A stretch of DNA of 64,000 bases from Stigmatella ashevillena. GTDB lineage: Bacteria; Myxococcota; Myxococcia; Myxococcales; Myxococcaceae. This document shows, piece by piece, positions 60,918-64,000 of this stretch. The translations under genes and the position numbers were made by a program. The stretch lies in the NCBI RefSeq assembly GCF_028368975.1, contig NZ_JAQNDM010000002.1, positions 5,140,425 through 5,204,424 of the forward strand, given 5' to 3'. The notes under the pieces are model-generated. The model was given only the letters and a program-made list of their open reading frames with translations. It was not told the DNA's origin and searched no databases. Each line of letters starts with the position of its first letter. Position 1 is the stretch's first letter.

Positions 60918-62021
60918 ATGCTTCGCCTCCTTGCCCTCGTCGTCCCGTTGGCCCTGCTGGCAGGCACCGGCTGCGTCGTCACCCCCTACCACAGCCACCG
61001 CACCGCCTATCGCGCCGTGAGCGTGGTGGAGTACCGCTACGGGGGCGTGCACCCCATTCCGCACTCGGGCGGCTGGTGCGATGAGTCCGCCTACCACGTG
61101 CACGATTACGAGCCGGAGCATCAGCACTACGTGTACACGAACAACGTGTACACGTACCGAGGCCCCACGCTCGTGTGGTACCTGGACCTGCACCCCATCC
61201 CGTCGGGTGGATACTGCAACCTGAGCGGCCGACATAACCACAACTACCATGCGCGGCAGTACGACGGCTGGTCGTACGCGTGGGATCGGAACCGCGAGGT
61301 CTATGTCTACAACTCGCCCCGCGGCGCGCATGGCGCCTCGACGGCCCCCGGCTACCGGGCCCCGAGCCCGGTGCAAAACGCCCGGCCCGCGCCTCCGCCG
61401 AGCAACAATGACCGGTGGGGCCGCGCTCCGCCGAGCGGTGTGGGCCACGGCTCGTCGACTCCTCCGGGCGGCGGCTGGGGCAACCCGCGTCCTCCTTCGG
61501 GAGGCGGCAACTACCCGCCCCCGTCTTCTCCTCCGCCCTCCTCGCCTCCTCCTGGAGGGGGCAACGGTGGCGGCTACGGCGGCGGCCACGGCAACAACGG
61601 CGGCGGCCACGGCAACAACGGCGGCGGCCACGGCAACAACGGCGGCGGCCACGGCAATCACGACGACGACAACAACAACGGCGGTGGCCACGGCAACAAC
61701 GGCGGTGGCTACGGTGGCGGGAACGGCGGCGGCGGCAACAGCGGCGGCGGTTGGGGCCGGCCCGGCAGTGGCAGTGGCGGAGGCAGTGGCGGTGGTAACA
61801 ATGACAACGGTGGCTACCAGCGCCCGGGCAGTGGCAGTGGCCGCGGCAACAGCAGCGGTGGCAGCAGCAGCGGTGGCAGCAGCGGCAGTGGCTGGGGCAG
61901 CGGCAGTGGCGGCGGCAGCAACCGGAGCAGCGGCTCCTCTCCGCCGTCAGGCCGTGGCTCCCAGGGGTCCTCCTCTGGGCGCGGCTCGTCCTCTTCCGGA
62001 GGCGGCAACGTTCGCTGGTAA
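60918..62021 (+). CDS. Lipoprotein with long Gly/Asn/Ser-rich C-terminal region
   Basis: After a lipobox signal (LVVPLALLAGTGC), about 120 residues are rich in His and Tyr (YHSHRTAYRAVSVVEYRYGG, DESAYHVHDYEPEHQHYVYTNN, GRHNHNYHARQYDGW) and may bind metal. The rest (~230 residues) is low complexity: Pro-rich then GGGHGNN repeats and Gly/Ser runs. It is 367 residues in all. The protein is a probable surface or matrix-like component. The tandem GGHGNN codons are listed separately. Confidence 0.8.
   Translation: MLRLLALVVPLALLAGTGCVVTPYHSHRTAYRAVSVVEYRYGGVHPIPHSGGWCDESAYHVHDYEPEHQHYVYTNNVYTYRGPTLVWYLDLHPIPSGGYCNLSGRHNHNYHARQYDGWSYAWDRNREVYVYNSPRGAHGASTAPGYRAPSPVQNARPAPPPSNNDRWGRAPPSGVGHGSSTPPGGGWGNPRPPSGGGNYPPPSSPPPSSPPPGGGNGGGYGGGHGNNGGGHGNNGGGHGNNGGGHGNHDDDNNNGGGHGNNGGGYGGGNGGGGNSGGGWGRPGSGSGGGSGGGNNDNGGYQRPGSGSGRGNSSGGSSSGGSSGSGWGSGSGGGSNRSSGSSPPSGRGSQGSSSGRGSSSSGGGNVRW
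61578..61661 (+). repeat. Four 21-bp tandem units encoding GGGHGNN
   Basis: GGCGGCGGCCACGGCAACAAC repeats at 61578, 61599, 61620 and 61641 (the fourth altered); another similar copy lies near 61680. They are in frame and have no spacers, so they are protein repeats rather than CRISPR. Confidence 0.85.
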
Positions 62022-62030
62022 CCCATTCGT

Positions 62031-62054
62031 CCGCCACGGGACGATTGGTGGCGG
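62031..62054. terminator. Short hairpin after the Gly-rich lipoprotein gene
   Basis: CCGCCAC and GTGGCGG form a 7-bp stem with a 10-base loop, nine bases after the stop at 62021 and before the next start at 62101. A weak intergenic stop is possible. Confidence 0.35.
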
Positions 62055-62100
62055 GGTGGATTGCCACCTCGCCTTCTCATGAAAATCTTGGCCAGCAGCC

Positions 62101-62958
62101 ATGAAGCATCCTTGCCTGCTTGCTCTCTGTTCTCTGTTGGGGTTGGGGCTCTCTGCCTGCGGCGGTGACTCCATCCCGGACCCTGGCCTGCGCACCGACG
62201 ATGCCCAGACGGTGGATCCGAATCGCCTCCTCGTCACCCTCCGAGGCAAGGCCGAGCTCTTCCCCGAGGCCGCCCAGCGGTTGGCCGCCCAGGGACAGCC
62301 TCTGCCCTCGCTGGAAGGCCTCTCGTTGGTCATCGAAGAGCCCTTGCGCGCGGGGGTGAATGATCCGGCGGCCTCCTTCGGCACGGGCGTCTGCGCTGAA
62401 GATGGGACGTTCTCCATCACCGACGTGCCGGTGAAGGACATCCACACCAGCCTCGCCGCGAGCCTGGAGCACCCCGGGCTGGCGCACACCTCCACCATCG
62501 TCTTCGACACGGCCTTCACCGGCTCACGGCCGCGCACGGACATCACCGGCGCCCAGGCGTGGGCGCTTCCCCTGTCCTTCCAGGACGCCCTCACCCAGTC
62601 GGTGGGCGAGGAGGCCATTGGGGCGCACACCGAGGGCCGGGCCCGGAGCCTCCTGGACGCCGGCTTCATCCTGGGCCGCGTCGTGGATGCCCAGGGACGG
62701 CCTGTCGCGGGTGCCCGCGTCCAGATCGAACCCGGAGAGCTCGCCGACCGCCTCTACTACCCCTCCGACGATTTCACCCGGGCGGACCAGGACGGCACCC
62801 ACGGCCATGGCCTCTTCCTCTATGTGCACTCGGGGCTGGGCGCCGAAGCGTTCCAACTCGCCGTCCATGGATCCGAGGCCTACACCTGGCGCAACGCGGG
62901 GGCCATGCCGCACAGGGGTTTGGTGCTTACCCTTCACCCGGGCGACAGGGCGCCCTGA
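62101..62958 (+). CDS. Lipoprotein with a carboxypeptidase-regulatory-like domain
   Basis: The 285-residue protein has a lipobox (SLLGLGLSAC). Its C-terminal part shows a transthyretin-like turn (AGFILGRVVDAQGRPVAGARVQIE) typical of the carboxypeptidase-regulatory superfamily, and FLYVHSGLGAEAFQLAVHG forms the closing strands. An earlier segment (LSLVIEEPLRAGVND, GTFSITDVPVKDI) may be a second, degenerate Ig-like domain. No catalytic site is seen. It is probably an envelope structural protein. Confidence 0.8.
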   Translation: MKHPCLLALCSLLGLGLSACGGDSIPDPGLRTDDAQTVDPNRLLVTLRGKAELFPEAAQRLAAQGQPLPSLEGLSLVIEEPLRAGVNDPAASFGTGVCAEDGTFSITDVPVKDIHTSLAASLEHPGLAHTSTIVFDTAFTGSRPRTDITGAQAWALPLSFQDALTQSVGEEAIGAHTEGRARSLLDAGFILGRVVDAQGRPVAGARVQIEPGELADRLYYPSDDFTRADQDGTHGHGLFLYVHSGLGAEAFQLAVHGSEAYTWRNAGAMPHRGLVLTLHPGDRAP

Positions 62959-63083
62959 GCCGTTTCGCATCCTCCACTCCGTCGCTCCTTTCCCGGAAAA
63001 AAGGTCTCCGGCGCTTGACGCTTTCCGTCAGGAGCGTGATGGTTAACCCCTAGAGGGCGCTGCATTCCTGGGGGGGATGCGCC

Positions 63084-64000
63084 ATGTCCGCCGAGTCCAG
63101 TTCTCGCGACGTTCGCATCATCCAAAGCCTTGTGTGGGCCGCATCCCTGGGCGTTGCCCTGTTGGGTCTTCCCGTGCTGTTGGGGCACTCCTGGGCCGCG
63201 CTGTCCGCGGCTCCAAGCTTGAGTGTCCGGGAAGCGCACACCGCCCTGGGCCTTCTCTTCGGAGGGCTGGCCCTGGGCCTGCTCTCCCCGAAAGCCACCG
63301 GACGCCTGCGCTGGACGCTGGGCATGTGCTGCGCGGGGGCCTTGTTTCTCATCGGCGCCGCCACCCTCGTCCATCACTTCAGTGGCCTGGAGCTCCCCGT
63401 TCCCCCGCCTCCCTTTCGCTGGGAGCACTGGACCCCCGGGACGCCTCCGGATGCGTCCGCTGCGGGCACCGCCTTCTGCTTCATGCTGATTGGCAGCGCG
63501 CTGCTCCTGCTGGGGCGGTGCACCGAGCTGTCCGCGCGGTGGGCGGATCTCTTCGTCATCCCCGCGCTCATCACCACCCTGCTGGCCTTCAATGGCTACT
63601 TCCATGACGCGCTCCTGCTGCTGCCCCCCCACTTCCTGCAGCAGACGGGCATGGGGCTGCCCGCCTCGGCCGCGCTGCTGCTGCTGTGCGTGGGACTGCT
63701 GTGCGCCAGGCCGGATCAGGGACTGATGGTCCACATCACCCAAAACACCCTCGGTGGGTTTCTCGCCCGCCGCCTCGTTCCCGTCACCCTGCTGGGGCCT
63801 CCCCTGTTTGGCGCGCTGCTCAAGGTGCTCGACACCTACGGGTACCTGGACACCTCGATGAAGATTCCCCTCTTCGCCACGGTGGCCAGCGTGAGCGGCG
63901 TGGGGCTCGTGCTCCTGTCCACCACCACCTTGGATCGCATCGACACCGAGCGCCACCGGGCCAGCGCCCGGGCGGACCACGAGCGCAGCCTGCTGCGCAC
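63084..64000 (+). CDS. Multi-pass membrane protein, probable sensor kinase N-terminus (cut by window end)
   Basis: The ATG at 63084 has GGGGGG seven bases upstream, and the frame stays open to the window end, giving about 305 residues. At least eight hydrophobic helices are seen (LVWAASLGVALLGLPVLLG, ALGLLFGGLALGLLS, MCCAGALFLIGAAT, FCFMLIGSALLLLG, LFVIPALITTLLAFNGYF, LPASAALLLLCVGLLC, LVPVTLLGPPLFGALL, LFATVASVSGVGLVLLST). The sequence then goes charged and helical (RIDTERHRASARADHERSLLRT), as at the entry to a signalling domain such as HisKA. The 3' part lies beyond the window. Kinase identity is an inference. Confidence 0.75.
   Translation, partial: MSAESSSRDVRIIQSLVWAASLGVALLGLPVLLGHSWAALSAAPSLSVREAHTALGLLFGGLALGLLSPKATGRLRWTLGMCCAGALFLIGAATLVHHFSGLELPVPPPPFRWEHWTPGTPPDASAAGTAFCFMLIGSALLLLGRCTELSARWADLFVIPALITTLLAFNGYFHDALLLLPPHFLQQTGMGLPASAALLLLCVGLLCARPDQGLMVHITQNTLGGFLARRLVPVTLLGPPLFGALLKVLDTYGYLDTSMKIPLFATVASVSGVGLVLLSTTTLDRIDTERHRASARADHERSLLR

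Noticed and set aside
61578-61700. Regular short repeats considered as CRISPR
   Set aside because: Units are contiguous 21-bp codon repeats with no spacers, inside a Gly-rich protein.

Overview
The window is GC-rich and densely coded on both strands. It looks like the chromosome of a large-genome myxobacterium (Cystobacterineae such as Stigmatella, Archangium or Cystobacter; this is an inference). The reasons are the number of Ser/Thr kinases with membrane tails, several sigma-54 enhancer-binding proteins (one with an FHA domain), DUF2380 lipoprotein toxins, an ADYC-family protein, an MXAN_5187-like protein, tandem lspA genes and many lipoproteins. No rRNA, tRNA, CRISPR array, intact insertion sequence or phage was recognised.

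Layout. 0-7.2 kb: an unknown envelope-type protein, a DUF1697 protein overlapping a serine hydrolase, and a Big2-repeat lipoprotein with a lamin-tail domain. 7.2-12.1 kb: a CrtW-like desaturase divergent from a membrane SRPBCC protein, histidine kinase and NtrC-type regulator joined by 4-base overlaps. 12.1-16 kb: a DUF3396/TsiV-like immunity gene, a receptor-like kinase, and a rearranged patch where a second, broken copy of the kinase tail flanks a SUKH immunity gene with truncated neighbours.

16-32.2 kb is the most interesting block. A GAF-type sigma-54 activator is followed by a 1256-residue kinase-STAND-FGE fusion. Around them are three units: a leftward three-gene set of exported proteins, a leftward ADYC-like lipoprotein gene, and a rightward operon of DUF4403 protein, unknown protein, clostripain-family (C11) protease and caspase-family (C14) protease. 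All three have good -24/-12 (sigma-54) promoters. A shared imperfect palindrome (TTRGACA/TGTCCAA type) sits about 61-62 bp from the -24 GG of every one. This suggests one regulon that deploys two caspase-clan proteases at the cell envelope.

32.3-34.9 kb: a DUF2380 toxin with two tandem paralogous putative immunity genes. 34.9-47 kb: mostly housekeeping and envelope genes (Ser/Thr kinase, hemL, TPR and small lipoproteins, kdsC, an MXAN_5187-like gene, lgt, two lspA, DUF1279, an exonuclease/phosphatase-fold lipoprotein). 47-50.6 kb: a Mut7-C protein, then an AT-richer orphan Rhs toxin tip plus immunity gene joined out of frame to a truncated TPR gene. 50.8-60.7 kb: a secreted two-domain protein, an unknown gene with a LuxR-type regulator, a very acidic small protein, an IleRS-like protein lacking HIGH and KMSKS, an FHA sigma-54 activator divergent from a RimK-like ligase, a DsbA-family protein and a zinc-ribbon membrane protein. 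60.9-64 kb: two lipoproteins and the start of a multi-pass membrane protein cut by the window end.
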